Made by a program: the position numbers and the translations under genes. From an uncultured bacterium (GTDB taxonomy: Bacteria; Bacillota_I; Bacilli_A; RFN20; CAG-826): DNA of 47,707 nt. Below are positions 8,141 to 16,178 of the stretch, in pieces (the first letter of the stretch is position 1; the number at the start of each line of letters is the position of its first letter). The notes under the pieces are model-generated. The model was given only the letters and a program-made list of their open reading frames with translations, was not told the DNA's origin and did not search any database. Location of the stretch: NCBI GenBank assembly GCA_949292105.1, contig CASEYK010000010.1, positions 1 to 47,707 of the forward strand. The letters run 5' to 3'.

Positions 8141-8810
8141 TTTTCTTTCCAATATCAATATCGAGCCAAATGATAGTCAACTCTATGAATTAGCTTTGAC
8201 TCATTCTTCTTTTAATGCTGACGCAAATACAAAGCATCACGATTATGAAAGGCTCGAGTATATCGGAGATGCAGTTATTGGTTTTGTTGTGGCGGATTTA
8301 ATTTATAAAATTCATAAAACAATGGAACCTGGGCTAATGTCGAAAATGCGCAGCTATCTCGTTAAGTCATCTTCATTGGCAAGTTATGCAAGAAAAATTA
8401 AATTATATGATTTTATAAAAGCTGGACATTCGCTCTCACAAAAACAAATTGAAAAGAGCGATAAGATTTTAGAAGATGTTTTTGAAGCTCTAATTGGAGC
8501 CATTTATTTAGATCAAGGTTTGAATTCTGCCTATCATTTCATCGATAAATTTGTTCACGATGAAATCAAAAACATCGATTTAGATGTGCTGACTGATTAT
8601 AAAACAAAATTGCAAGAAGCCATGCAAGCTGAATATCGTAATAGCGTTCAATACAGCGTTGAAAAAGTAGAAGGCCCAGCACACGACCGAACTTTTACAG
8701 TTATCGTTGAATTTAATGGATTGTTCTTAGCTCGTGGAGTTGGCAAATCAAAGAAAAGTGCAGAAGAAAATGCTGCGAAAAATGCTTTATTGAAAGGAAA
8801 TGTTCATTAA
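8121..8810 (+). CDS. rnc: Ribonuclease III
   Basis: Double-strand-specific endoribonuclease for rRNA precursor processing and mRNA decay. The catalytic domain contains the signature ERLEYIGDAV (43-52) and the second acidic cluster EDVFEALIGAIYLDQG. A C-terminal dsRNA-binding domain (about 155-226) includes KTKLQEAMQ and KSKKSAEENAAKNAL. At 229 residues it is full length. The ATG at 8121 lies inside the end of plsX, so the genes are probably translationally coupled. In many Bacillota acpP precedes and smc follows rnc; neither is here. Confidence 0.95.
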   Translation: MENRCNNFLSNINIEPNDSQLYELALTHSSFNADANTKHHDYERLEYIGDAVIGFVVADLIYKIHKTMEPGLMSKMRSYLVKSSSLASYARKIKLYDFIKAGHSLSQKQIEKSDKILEDVFEALIGAIYLDQGLNSAYHFIDKFVHDEIKNIDLDVLTDYKTKLQEAMQAEYRNSVQYSVEKVEGPAHDRTFTVIVEFNGLFLARGVGKSKKSAEENAAKNALLKGNVH

Positions 8811-8812
8811 GT

Positions 8813-9790
8813 ATGGGTTTGATTTCTTTTTTAAAAAATAAATTTTCCAAAAAGTCCAAAGTTGACGATAAATATGTCAATGGAATGAGCAAGTCTCGCA
8901 AAAACTTTTCGTCCAAACTGACCAATTTATCGCGCCGATACAAGTCTGTTAATCAAGCGTATTTTGATGAATTAGAAGAAATTTTAATTGAATCAGATGT
9001 TGGCGTTTCGCTCTCAATTAAAATTATTGAAGAAGTCTTAGAAGAAGCCAAAAAAGAAAAAATTGACGACCCAGTTAAAATAAATGAAATCTTAGTCGAT
9101 AAAATGTTTTTAGGTTATGCATCGAAAGGTGATATTACTAACGAGATTGAGTTTAAAGAAGGAATCCCAACTGTAGTTTTAGTTGTAGGGGTCAATGGAG
9201 TTGGTAAAACGACGAGTATCGCTAAACTGGCTTATCATTATTTGAAACAAAATAAAAAAGTTATGCTTGTTGCTGCTGATACATTTAGAGCTGGAGCTAT
9301 TGAGCAGTTGTCTATTTGGGGCGAAAGACTTCATATTCCTGTCATCGTGGGTAAGCCAGAATCCGATCCAGCATCTGTCAGTTATGACGGTGCAAAGGCT
9401 GCGTTAAAAGAAAAAGTTGATTTATTAATTGTCGATACGGCTGGTAGGCTTCAAACAAAAGTAAATTTGATGAATGAGCTAGCCAAAATTAAAAGAGTGC
9501 TTGGTAAAGAAATTGAAGGCGCTCCTCATGAAACATTCTTAATCATTGATGCGACAACGGGTCAAAATGGTGTTATTCAAGCCAAACAATTTAATGATGT
9601 CACAGATTTGAGCGGTGTCATTATTACTAAGATGGATGGCACGAGCAAAGGCGGTATCATTCTTTCAATTAGAGAAGAACTAGGAATCCCAGTTCGCTTT
9701 ATTGGTTTAGGTGAAAAACTTGATGATTTAGAGGAGTTTGACCTCGATCAATATTTATACGGATTATGTGTTGAACAAGATGAAAAATGA
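8813..9790 (+). CDS. ftsY: Signal recognition particle receptor FtsY
   Basis: FtsY is the membrane-associated SRP receptor GTPase that docks ribosome-SRP complexes on the translocon. Of 325 residues, the N-terminal helical domain (about 35-110) follows a short basic leader without the long acidic A domain of E. coli. The G domain has GVNGVGKTT (126-134), [17 protein letters not shown] and [10 protein letters not shown]. It starts 2 nt after the rnc stop and overlaps ylxM by 11 nt, so all three SRP-related genes (ftsY, ylxM, ffh) are contiguous. Confidence 0.96.
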   Translation: MGLISFLKNKFSKKSKVDDKYVNGMSKSRKNFSSKLTNLSRRYKSVNQAYFDELEEILIESDVGVSLSIKIIEEVLEEAKKEKIDDPVKINEILVDKMFLGYASKGDITNEIEFKEGIPTVVLVVGVNGVGKTTSIAKLAYHYLKQNKKVMLVAADTFRAGAIEQLSIWGERLHIPVIVGKPESDPASVSYDGAKAALKEKVDLLIVDTAGRLQTKVNLMNELAKIKRVLGKEIEGAPHETFLIIDATTGQNGVIQAKQFNDVTDLSGVIITKMDGTSKGGIILSIREELGIPVRFIGLGEKLDDLEEFDLDQYLYGLCVEQDEK

Positions 9791-10106
9791 TGTTGAAAAT
9801 AAATTAAAATTTATTAACCTACTTGATATTTATATCAAACTTTTGTCTAACACTCAGCAAAAGATTCTTTCAGATTACTATTATTTTGATTTATCGCTTT
9901 CAGAAATTGCGAGCAACAATAATATAACTCGTAGCGCAGTCATGGACGCCATTCATAAAGGGCAAAATAAATTGATGTCTTTAGAAGAAACCTTAAATTT
10001 ATTAAAAAAAAGAGAACAAATTTTGAATATTGTCGCAAAACTGCGTAAAAATATTACAAATGATGAAAAAAATTCATTGTTAGATCAATTGGAAAGGAAA
10101 TTATAA
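9780..10106 (+). CDS. ylxM: YlxM/p13-like helix-turn-helix protein
   Basis: A 108-residue protein of the YlxM family, which in Gram-positive bacteria is encoded next to ffh and has been linked to SRP function. It looks like an isolated sigma-70 region-4 domain: YYYFDLSLSEIASNNNITRS is the HTH, followed by VMDAIHKGQNKL. ATG 9780 is chosen because it gives the family's normal N-terminus and overlaps ftsY by 11 nt. The longer TTG start at 9738 would add 14 unrelated residues inside ftsY. Confidence 0.88.
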   Translation: MKNDVENKLKFINLLDIYIKLLSNTQQKILSDYYYFDLSLSEIASNNNITRSAVMDAIHKGQNKLMSLEETLNLLKKREQILNIVAKLRKNITNDEKNSLLDQLERKL

Positions 10107-10107
10107 A

Positions 10108-11460
10108 ATGGCATTTGAATCCTTAACTGATAAATTATCACAAATTTTCAAGAAACTTCGTGGCCAAGCTCGTTTAACCGAGTCAAACATGGATGAAATG
10201 CTGAAAGAAATTCGCATTGCTTTGCTTGAAGCTGATGTAAACTACAAAGTCGTAAAAGAATTTGTTAATAATGTTCGTGAAAAAGCTCTTGGACAAGATG
10301 TATTAAAAACTTTAAATCCTTCGCAGATGGTCGTGAAGATTGTCCGCGATGAATTAGTCGATTTATTAGGCAGCGAGGATAGTGAAATTCACTATCAAAG
10401 CAATAAACCAACTATTATTATGCTTGTCGGTCTTCAAGGTTCTGGCAAGACGACAACTGCTGGCAAACTTGCCTATTTAATGAAAAACAAATTAAACAAA
10501 AAAGTTCTTTTAGCGGCTGGTGATGTTTATCGACCTGCCGCTATTGAACAATTAGATCAAATAGCCAAGAAAGTTGGTGTGCCTCTACTGAACATGGGTA
10601 CTAACATTTCCCCAGTAACTATTGCAAAAAAAGCAAAAGAAATGGCCTTTAATGAGCATTATGATGTTTTAATTATCGATACTGCTGGCCGCTTACAAAT
10701 TGATGAACAGTTAATGGAAGAACTCAATCAGATTAAAGACGAAGTAAATCCAGATGAAATTTTGCTCTTAGTCGATGCAATGGCTGGCCAAGATGCAGTT
10801 AATGTCGCCAATACTTTCAATTCGCGTTTAGCCTTAAGTGGTGTCATTATGTCCAAGTTGGATGGAGATGCTCGAGGTGGTGCCGCATTATCTATTCGAC
10901 ATATGACCGGGGTTCCAATCAAATTTATGGGTACCGGCGAGAAACTGACCGATTTAGATATTTTTCATCCTGATAGAATGGCTGAAAGAATTCTTGGCAT
11001 GGGTGATATTTTGACACTTGTTGAAAAAGCCCAAGAGGAACTCGATGAAAAAGAGATGAAAAAGGGCGTTGGCAAAATGCTCAGCGGTAAGTTTGATCTC
11101 GACGATATGTTGATGTATATGAAAAAAGTTCAAAAACTAGGCTCACTTGGTGGTATCCTTAAATTCTTACCAGGGATGCCAAAAATTAATCCTGAACAAA
11201 TGGCGGTTGCTGAGAAAGAAATGTCAAATTTTGAGATTATAATCAACTCTATGACTCTAGAAGAAAGACGCCACCCCGAGATATTAAAATATTCACGAAA
11301 AATTAGAATTGCTAAAGGCTGCGGAAAAAATGTTAATGAGATTAATCGTGTGCTTAAAAAATATGAGCAAGCCAAAGAGAGTATGAAACAAGTTGAATCA
11401 TATCGTAAATCTGGGCGTTTTCCACCTGGAGGATTAGGTGGCTTCGGCGGTATTCATTAA
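10108..11460 (+). CDS. ffh: Signal recognition particle protein Ffh (SRP54)
   Basis: Ffh binds SRP RNA and hydrophobic signal sequences and pairs with FtsY in a GTP-dependent targeting cycle. The 450 residues show the N domain (1-90), the G domain with GLQGSGKTT (108-116), DVYRPAAIEQL, DTAGRL and SKLDGDARGGAAL, and the methionine-rich M domain (about 300-435, with GKFDLDDMLMYMKKV and FLPGMPK). It ends in a glycine-rich GGLGGFGG tail. AAGGAA precedes the start. Its stop codon shares TTAA with the stop of convergent trmD, leaving no room for a terminator. Confidence 0.97.
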   Translation: MAFESLTDKLSQIFKKLRGQARLTESNMDEMLKEIRIALLEADVNYKVVKEFVNNVREKALGQDVLKTLNPSQMVVKIVRDELVDLLGSEDSEIHYQSNKPTIIMLVGLQGSGKTTTAGKLAYLMKNKLNKKVLLAAGDVYRPAAIEQLDQIAKKVGVPLLNMGTNISPVTIAKKAKEMAFNEHYDVLIIDTAGRLQIDEQLMEELNQIKDEVNPDEILLLVDAMAGQDAVNVANTFNSRLALSGVIMSKLDGDARGGAALSIRHMTGVPIKFMGTGEKLTDLDIFHPDRMAERILGMGDILTLVEKAQEELDEKEMKKGVGKMLSGKFDLDDMLMYMKKVQKLGSLGGILKFLPGMPKINPEQMAVAEKEMSNFEIIINSMTLEERRHPEILKYSRKIRIAKGCGKNVNEINRVLKKYEQAKESMKQVESYRKSGRFPPGGLGGFGGIH

Positions 11461-12239
11461 TTTTTCTTAATAAATTTTTGTCCTTTATTTATCGCATCGA
11501 CGAGCCATTTAGGTTCGTCGATATTATTTTCTATTTCTTTTAATAATTTTGTATCTTCTTTTGTTAACTGATGTTTAGCAAATAAATCTGGACGATATTT
11601 TTGCGTTAATTTAAGGCTTTCTTTTCGTCGATATTTTTTAATTGCCGTATGGTTTCCACAATAAAGAATGTCGGGAATTTTTGCTCCTCGATAATCATAT
11701 GGTTCAGTGTATTGCGGATATTCTAATAATCCAGCTTCAAATGTTTCCTCTTCGAGTGATGGGGCACTGATGGCTCCGTCTAAAAGACGAATAATTGCAT
11801 CTGAAATGGCCATTGCGCCTATTTCTCCACCTGTCAAAATAAAATCACCGATAGAGACTAATTCATCAACATACTCATTGACTCTTTCGTCTACTCCTTC
11901 ATAGTGTCCACAAACAAGCAACATTTCATCATTTTCTCGAGCGTATTCACTGGCGCGCTTTTGATTGAACTGTTTTCCTCGAGGAGATAGTAAAATTTTA
12001 TGAGTTTTTGAAGTGGCATTATGCTCAATGGCATCAACGATGGGCTGGCATTTCATGATGAGACCCGCCCCTCCGCCAACAGGAGGAGTATCAACTCTCC
12101 CATATTTATCAATTGTATAATCGCGGATATTGACGATTTTAATTTCAACCGCTTTCTTTTCAATTGCTCTTTTAATAATTGAATTAGATACAAAACCATC
12201 AAACATTTGAGGAAACAATGTCAGAATTGTAATCTTCAT
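11457..12239 (-). CDS. trmD: tRNA (guanine37-N1)-methyltransferase TrmD
   Basis: TrmD methylates G37 beside the anticodon of several tRNAs, including proline tRNAs, using S-adenosylmethionine, and prevents frameshifting. The 260-residue SPOUT protein starts MKITILTLFPQMFDGF and has the knot motifs LLVCGHYEGVDERV and SIGDFILTGGE, with VDTPPVGGGAGL earlier. It overlaps the end of rimM by 4 nt (ATGA), so the pair is coupled. It converges on ffh with a 3-nt overlap. Confidence 0.97.
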   Translation of the reverse strand: MKITILTLFPQMFDGFVSNSIIKRAIEKKAVEIKIVNIRDYTIDKYGRVDTPPVGGGAGLIMKCQPIVDAIEHNATSKTHKILLSPRGKQFNQKRASEYARENDEMLLVCGHYEGVDERVNEYVDELVSIGDFILTGGEIGAMAISDAIIRLLDGAISAPSLEEETFEAGLLEYPQYTEPYDYRGAKIPDILYCGNHTAIKKYRRKESLKLTQKYRPDLFAKHQLTKEDTKLLKEIENNIDEPKWLVDAINKGQKFIKKN

Positions 12240-12742
12240 AGCATACCCTCGATTATTCTAACTAATATAGTTTTAGTTTTGATATTGATTGAAACAATAA
12301 AATCTTTGACGAACGGAATAAAAAAATCTTTACCGTCATTCTTTCTTACACGCAGCGTAATTTGTGCTGGAAATTCTTCAACTTTAACCACTTTGCCGAG
12401 TACTTGGTCGTTGCTGTCATCTTTAACTTCACATCCAATTAAATCAGAAAAATAATAGAGTCCTTTTTCTTGGAGCGATTCATCTTTTTCACAAAATAAA
12501 TCTTTTTTAATATATTGTTTGGCGGTTGGTTCATCTTTAATTTCTTCGAGCCCAATAACATCAATTTTGCCGATACTGTTATAACTCGATACTGTCAAAG
12601 CAAGAAAATTTTCATCTATTTTAACATAGACTAAATTTCCGGTTTTATAGCGGAGCGAAGCAAAATAAGTAGTGGAAAATATTTTTAATTTCCCATCTAA
12701 TCCGTGTGTCCCAATTATTGTTCCTATTTTGACATATTCCAT
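12236..12742 (-). CDS. rimM: 16S rRNA processing protein RimM
   Basis: RimM assists 30S head assembly and binds S19. Its 168 residues begin EYVKIGTIIGTHGLDGKLKI, the usual N-terminus of the first beta-barrel, and end in a PRC-barrel domain with FFIPFVKDFIVSINI. The ATG has no ribosome binding site. Instead TAAAAT ends exactly 6 nt upstream, just after the khpA terminator, so rimM-trmD may be made from a separate leaderless transcript. Confidence 0.93.
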   Translation of the reverse strand: MEYVKIGTIIGTHGLDGKLKIFSTTYFASLRYKTGNLVYVKIDENFLALTVSSYNSIGKIDVIGLEEIKDEPTAKQYIKKDLFCEKDESLQEKGLYYFSDLIGCEVKDDSNDQVLGKVVKVEEFPAQITLRVRKNDGKDFFIPFVKDFIVSINIKTKTILVRIIEGML

Positions 12743-12748
12743 ACTTAT

Positions 12749-12754
12749 ATTTTA
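12749..12754 (-). promoter_or_regulatory. -10 box of a leaderless rimM-trmD promoter
   Basis: On the minus strand TAAAAT occupies 12754 down to 12749, and 6 nt later comes the rimM ATG (12742), placing the expected +1 on the A of the ATG. The -35 region is only a T-rich tract from the khpA terminator, so strength is uncertain. Confidence 0.4.
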
Positions 12755-12771
12755 TGTGCGTAAGAGCACTT

Positions 12772-12801
12772 AAAAAAAGAAGAAGATTATTCGTCTTCTT
12801 C
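12772..12801 (-). terminator. Terminator after rpsP-khpA
   Basis: On the minus strand GAAGAAGA and TCTTCTTC form an 8-bp stem around a 7-nt loop and run into seven T. The khpA stop codon lies inside the hairpin, a compact overlap of coding and termination signals. Confidence 0.75.
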
Positions 12802-13044
12802 AAATGACTCAAATTGTAAATGAATGTGTTTGTCGGTGCTTTTGCCTGCTACACTAACAACTTCGCGAATAGCGTTGGCAATAGTGCCTTTTTTTCCAAT
12901 TAATCTAGCTGTGTCAATTTTGTTAGCAGCAATGATAATTTTAATGTCTTTACCATTGTCTTCTTCGATTTGACGAATAAGGATGCTTTCTTTCTCTTCA
13001 ACTAGCGGATCGATTATGGCATGAATAACTTTCTCGTAATCCAT
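12787..13044 (-). CDS. khpA: RNA-binding KH domain protein KhpA (YlqC)
   Basis: An 85-residue single KH-domain protein. The GxxG loop appears as IGKKG within ARLIGKKGTIANAIREVV, followed by the usual second helix. KhpA binds RNA, forms a heterodimer with KhpB/Jag and affects growth and division in several Bacillota. It lies between rpsP (3-nt gap) and rimM, the standard place, although ylqD is not present. Confidence 0.92.
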   Translation of the reverse strand: MDYEKVIHAIIDPLVEEKESILIRQIEEDNGKDIKIIIAANKIDTARLIGKKGTIANAIREVVSVAGKSTDKHIHLQFESFEEDE

Positions 13045-13047
13045 GAG

Positions 13048-13323
13048 TTATTTCTCGCCTTTTTTTGAATCATTAAATTTTTTCAAAAGACCCTTGCGAT
13101 TAAAAATGGCGCGAACTGTATCGCTTGGGGTAGCACCCAATTTTAACCATTTTAATGCAAGTTCTTCATTAACAACGGCATTTTCAACGCCTTTATCTGG
13201 ATCGATGTAACCAATTTGTTCAATAATTCTGCCGTCTCTTGCGTATCTGCTATCAGCTGCGACGATGCGATAGAATGGATCGCTGTGACGGCCAATGCGT
13301 GTTAATCTAATTTTTACTGCCAT
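13048..13323 (-). CDS. rpsP: 30S ribosomal protein S16
   Basis: Full-length 91-residue S16, a primary-assembly protein of the 30S body. It has the hallmark N-terminus VKIRLTRIGRHSDPFYRIV and PSDTVRAIFNRKGLL near the end. GGAGGA stands 8 nt before the ATG on the minus strand, preceded by a strong promoter. It leads the minus-strand block rpsP-khpA, with rimM-trmD beyond. Confidence 0.97.
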   Translation of the reverse strand: MAVKIRLTRIGRHSDPFYRIVAADSRYARDGRIIEQIGYIDPDKGVENAVVNEELALKWLKLGATPSDTVRAIFNRKGLLKKFNDSKKGEK

Positions 13324-13351
13324 GATTGTTTCCTCCTGTTCAGCTTGTTAA

Positions 13352-13380
13352 AGTCTAATCTATTTCACATAATGTGTCAA
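13352..13380 (-). promoter_or_regulatory. Promoter of rpsP-khpA
   Basis: On the minus strand TTGACA (13380-13375), a 17-nt spacer and TAGACT (13357-13352) form a near-consensus sigma-A promoter about 30 nt before the rpsP start. Confidence 0.75.
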
Positions 13381-13426
13381 GCATTATTGCTTTACATCTT
13401 TTATTATTTTTCTTTTTTAGCATTCG

Positions 13427-13435
13427 TGGTAGAAT
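13427..13435 (+). promoter_or_regulatory. Extended -10 promoter of the permease gene
   Basis: TGG followed by TAGAAT (13430-13435) is an extended -10 element without a recognisable -35. It is followed by AGGAGA (13449-13454) and the ATG at 13460. The short leader leaves no room for a purine riboswitch. Confidence 0.55.
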
Positions 13436-13459
13436 ATTTTTGCGTTTAGGAGATATTAT

Positions 13460-14932
13460 ATGAATGTTTTAGAAAAAGTTTTCCATATTAAGGAAAGACA
13501 AAGTAGTTTAAAAATGGAGATTATTGGTGGCCTTTGTACTTTTGTTGCGATGTGCTATATTTTACCTATTAATTCTTCAATCATGAGTGATGCGGGAATG
13601 AACTCGAGTGGCGTGTTCATTATCACGGCATTACTTAGCTGTTTGGTAACTATTATTATGGGTCTAGTTGCTAACTATCCAGTTGTACTTTCAGCTGGGA
13701 TGGGATTGAATGCTTTTTTAGCCTATACAATCATCGTTGAACAGGGTCTTTCATGGCAAGATGGAATGATTCTTTTAACAGTCTCTGGCATTATCTTTTT
13801 CGTTATCTCTTTGACTCCGATTCGCCGAAAAATAATCGATGCTATTCCGATGGATATTAAACTCATTATCAGTGCATCTCTCGGCGCTTTTATTTGTTTT
13901 GTTGGTTTAAAGAACTCGATGGTCATCACTTCAAGTTCTTCAACTTATGTCACTTTAAACTCTTTTTTGGATCCAGCTGTTTTGATTAGTGTCATAGGAA
14001 TTTTAATCTGTTTTGGACTAATGTTTGTCGGCAATAAAACAGTCAAAACATTAGCTATTCCTATCACAATTGCTGGCGTGGCGATTGTCGGTCTTATTAT
14101 TTCAACAATTATGATTGAAAATAATTCTATCATCAATGTCGATGGCCAATGGGTTTATAACATGGGAGAAGTTTTAAACGGACCATGTAAATTACCGATT
14201 TGGCCTGCATATGATTCATCAGTTAAATTCGCTGATTTTTCTGGTGTAAAAGATGTCTTTTTGTATGGTATTTTTTCTGATCAAGAATATGACTTTGCTC
14301 AAGGGCTTGTCGATGTTTTTACTAATCCTGTTTCTTACATTGGTATTTTCTCACTGATCATCGTTAATATGTTTGACACGACCGCAACTTTGTTAGCGGT
14401 TGGGCGCGATATCAACTTAATTGATAAAGATGGAAAGATGAAAAATTTTCAGCGGGCTGTTATCGCTGATGCTACTGGAGCTTTAATCTGTGGTCCTTTA
14501 GGAACATCAGCCGTGACATCATTTGCTGAAAGCAGTGTTGGTGTGTCTCTTGGAGCTCGAACTGGTCTTGCTGCTATTGTCGCTGCGTTGATGTTTTTCT
14601 TATCAGTGTTTATCTACCCCGTCTTCTTTATTTTTACCGCTGGAAGCGTTACTGCTCCTGCGCTAGTGTGCGTCGGCGCTCTAATTTTTGTCAATAATAT
14701 GAAAGAGATAAAATGGTCTTCTTTAATCATTGGCATTACCGCTTTCATTATGGTTATTTTCTCTGTTCTTTCTTATTCTATTTCAAGCGGTATTGGTTTG
14801 GGCTTAATTGCCTATTGTCTGATGATGCTTTTCTCTAAGAAAGGAAAAGAAGTTGGATGGCCCATCTATATGACTGCTTCTCTGTTCTTGATTTCGTTTG
14901 CCGCGACTGCGGTAATTAAATTGGTAAATTAA
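13460..14932 (+). CDS. NCS2-family purine/nucleobase permease (AzgA/PbuG type)
   Basis: A 490-residue multi-pass membrane protein of the AzgA-like branch of NCS2 transporters, which import guanine, hypoxanthine or adenine with protons. Family features are EIIGGLCTFVAMCYILPINS near the N-terminus, SAGMGLNAF, NMFDTTATLLAVG and GPLGTSAVTSFAESSVGVS, the last being the re-entrant substrate region. It stands between rpsP (divergent) and rplS, a place where B. subtilis has no transporter, so it was probably inserted with the rearrangement of that block. The exact purine cannot be named. Confidence 0.88.
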   Translation: MNVLEKVFHIKERQSSLKMEIIGGLCTFVAMCYILPINSSIMSDAGMNSSGVFIITALLSCLVTIIMGLVANYPVVLSAGMGLNAFLAYTIIVEQGLSWQDGMILLTVSGIIFFVISLTPIRRKIIDAIPMDIKLIISASLGAFICFVGLKNSMVITSSSSTYVTLNSFLDPAVLISVIGILICFGLMFVGNKTVKTLAIPITIAGVAIVGLIISTIMIENNSIINVDGQWVYNMGEVLNGPCKLPIWPAYDSSVKFADFSGVKDVFLYGIFSDQEYDFAQGLVDVFTNPVSYIGIFSLIIVNMFDTTATLLAVGRDINLIDKDGKMKNFQRAVIADATGALICGPLGTSAVTSFAESSVGVSLGARTGLAAIVAALMFFLSVFIYPVFFIFTAGSVTAPALVCVGALIFVNNMKEIKWSSLIIGITAFIMVIFSVLSYSISSGIGLGLIAYCLMMLFSKKGKEVGWPIYMTASLFLISFAATAVIKLVN

Positions 14933-14949
14933 GTATTGCAATACTTTTT
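14931..14949 (+). terminator. Terminator after the permease gene
   Basis: AAGTAT and ATACTT pair around a TGCA loop and run into a short T tract. The stem overlaps the last bases of the stop codon. It is small, so efficiency is uncertain. Confidence 0.5.
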
Positions 14950-14971
14950 ACCTATTGGTAATATTTATAAA

Positions 14972-15045
14972 GCGTCAGCCGACGATATAGGTGTTCCGCT
15001 ATTTGATTAAATATGAACACCTGAAGCATTTTAATGAGGAGGACA
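14972..15045 (+). promoter_or_regulatory. Structured leader of rplS, candidate L19 autoregulatory element
   Basis: Upstream of the GTG start, AGGTGTTC (14989-14996) and GAACACCT (15015-15022) form a perfect 8-bp stem with an 18-nt loop, preceded by a small CGTC/GACG hairpin. The stem ends 14 nt before the AGGAGG. L19 leaders are known in Bacillota; membership in that RNA family was not tested here. Confidence 0.5.
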
Positions 15046-15050
15046 TTATC

Positions 15051-15398
15051 GTGAATAATCGTTTAGTCGATGAAATTACAAAGTCCCAGATTCGTACTGA
15101 TTTACCTGAATTTTCTTCCGGTGATGAAGTAAAAGTGTCAGTGAAAATTATCGAAAACAACAAAAAGAGAATTCAAGTTTTCCAAGGTGTTGTTATCAGT
15201 GTTAGAGGTTCACAAGTCTCTAAAACATTCACTGTTCGCAAGATGTCTTATGGCATTGGTGTTGAAAGAACATTTAATTTAAATTCTCCATCCATCGATA
15301 GCATTGCCGTTGTGAGAAGAGGAAAAGTTCGCCGCAATAAGATTCATTATCTTCGTGAACGTTCTGGAAAATCTGCAAGAATTAAAGCAAAAATCTAA
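15051..15398 (+). CDS. rplS: 50S ribosomal protein L19
   Basis: L19 sits at the 30S-50S interface. The GTG at 15051 is preferred because AGGAGG (15037-15042) lies 8 nt before it and it gives 115 residues, the usual L19 length. A longer frame from 14991 would translate through the leader hairpin. The protein contains [30 protein letters not shown] and [14 protein letters not shown], all characteristic. It is followed by a strong terminator, so it is expressed on its own rather than with the rpsP block as in B. subtilis. Confidence 0.96.
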   Translation: MNNRLVDEITKSQIRTDLPEFSSGDEVKVSVKIIENNKKRIQVFQGVVISVRGSQVSKTFTVRKMSYGIGVERTFNLNSPSIDSIAVVRRGKVRRNKIHYLRERSGKSARIKAKI

Positions 15399-15419
15399 AA
15401 TTGCAGTTAATGAAAAGTT

Positions 15420-15445
15420 AAGGATTTCGTTGAAATCCTTTTTTT
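15420..15445 (+). terminator. Terminator of rplS
   Basis: AAGGATTTC (15420-15428) pairs with GAAATCCTT (15432-15440) and is followed by a run of T, ending 11 nt before the lepB -35 box. Confidence 0.85.
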
Positions 15446-15455
15446 CTTCTCAATA

Positions 15456-15484
15456 TTGAATGTGGACGAATTGGAAAGTATAAT
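15456..15484 (+). promoter_or_regulatory. Leaderless promoter of lepB
   Basis: TTGAAT (15456-15461), exactly 17 nt and a perfect TATAAT (15479-15484). The expected +1 is at 15490-15492, on or next to the ATG at 15492, and there is no ribosome binding site. An upstream in-frame TTG that could be taken as a start is in fact the -35 box. Confidence 0.7.
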
Positions 15485-15491
15485 ACAGCAT

Positions 15492-16178
15492 ATGAGTGAA
15501 ACAGCAAGAAACCATAAGCAAAAATTTTCAGTGACAACGCAAAAAATCTTTTGGTCTAGCCTTTATTTTTTGTTAATCATCGGCGTTTGCCTATGCTCTA
15601 TTACAGTTTTTGACCGCTTTTATTTTTCGTCTATCTATGTATCGGGTGAATCTATGAGTCCAACGCTCAATCACCACGCTGATGGGCGTGTAGATTTTGG
15701 CATCATCGATACCCATTTGTCAGCGAGAAAAAATATTGAAAGATTTAATATAGTAACAACTTATTATCCTTGGTCTGACTACACAAGCGACGGAAGTGGA
15801 AACGATACGCTTAAAGTCAATGCTACTTACAAGATTAAACGCATTATTGCCTTGCCAGGTGAAACCTTTCGAATTGTTGACAACAATTTACAAATTTTGA
15901 ATTTATCAACTAATACATTTGAAAATATTGAAATTAAGTTTTCACGCACAATCGAAAATTTACATAATTATTCTGAAACAACGCTTGGTGAAAATGAATA
16001 TTGGGTCATGGGTGATAATTGGGATAATTCTCAAGACTGTATCGATTCAGGCGAACCAGTACGTTTTGAAGACATTGTTGGGGTTTTAGTTTCAATTAAT
16101 GGCACCTGTCAAATTCAAGGCAGTGGAGCGGACGAGAAATGTGTGAACCGCCAATACACTTTTCCGAGGTACTTTTAA
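15492..16178 (+). CDS. lepB: Signal peptidase I
   Basis: Membrane serine protease that removes signal peptides from secreted proteins. With the ATG at 15492 the protein has 228 residues: a cytoplasmic N-terminus, one membrane segment (IFWSSLYFLLIIGVCLCSIT), the catalytic serine in SGESMSP (Ser about 54) and the general base lysine in KIKRIIALPGE (Lys about 116). YWVMGDNWDNSQD is the late GDN..NS.D motif. The insertion between Ser and Lys boxes (YYPWSDYTSDGSGNDTLK) is a little longer than usual. The stop overlaps the rbgA start (TAATG), so the two are coupled. Confidence 0.92.
   Translation: MSETARNHKQKFSVTTQKIFWSSLYFLLIIGVCLCSITVFDRFYFSSIYVSGESMSPTLNHHADGRVDFGIIDTHLSARKNIERFNIVTTYYPWSDYTSDGSGNDTLKVNATYKIKRIIALPGETFRIVDNNLQILNLSTNTFENIEIKFSRTIENLHNYSETTLGENEYWVMGDNWDNSQDCIDSGEPVRFEDIVGVLVSINGTCQIQGSGADEKCVNRQYTFPRYF

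Noticed and set aside
9738-9779. TTG start for YlxM
   Set aside because: Adds 14 residues translated out of frame from ftsY with no family match; the ATG at 9780 gives the standard protein.
13384-13459. Purine riboswitch before the NCS2 permease
   Set aside because: Only about 25 nt separate the -10 box and the ATG, far too short for a riboswitch, and no conserved core is visible.
14991-15050. N-terminal extension of L19 by 20 residues
   Set aside because: It would translate through the leader hairpin; the GTG at 15051 has AGGAGG at the right distance and gives the normal L19 length.
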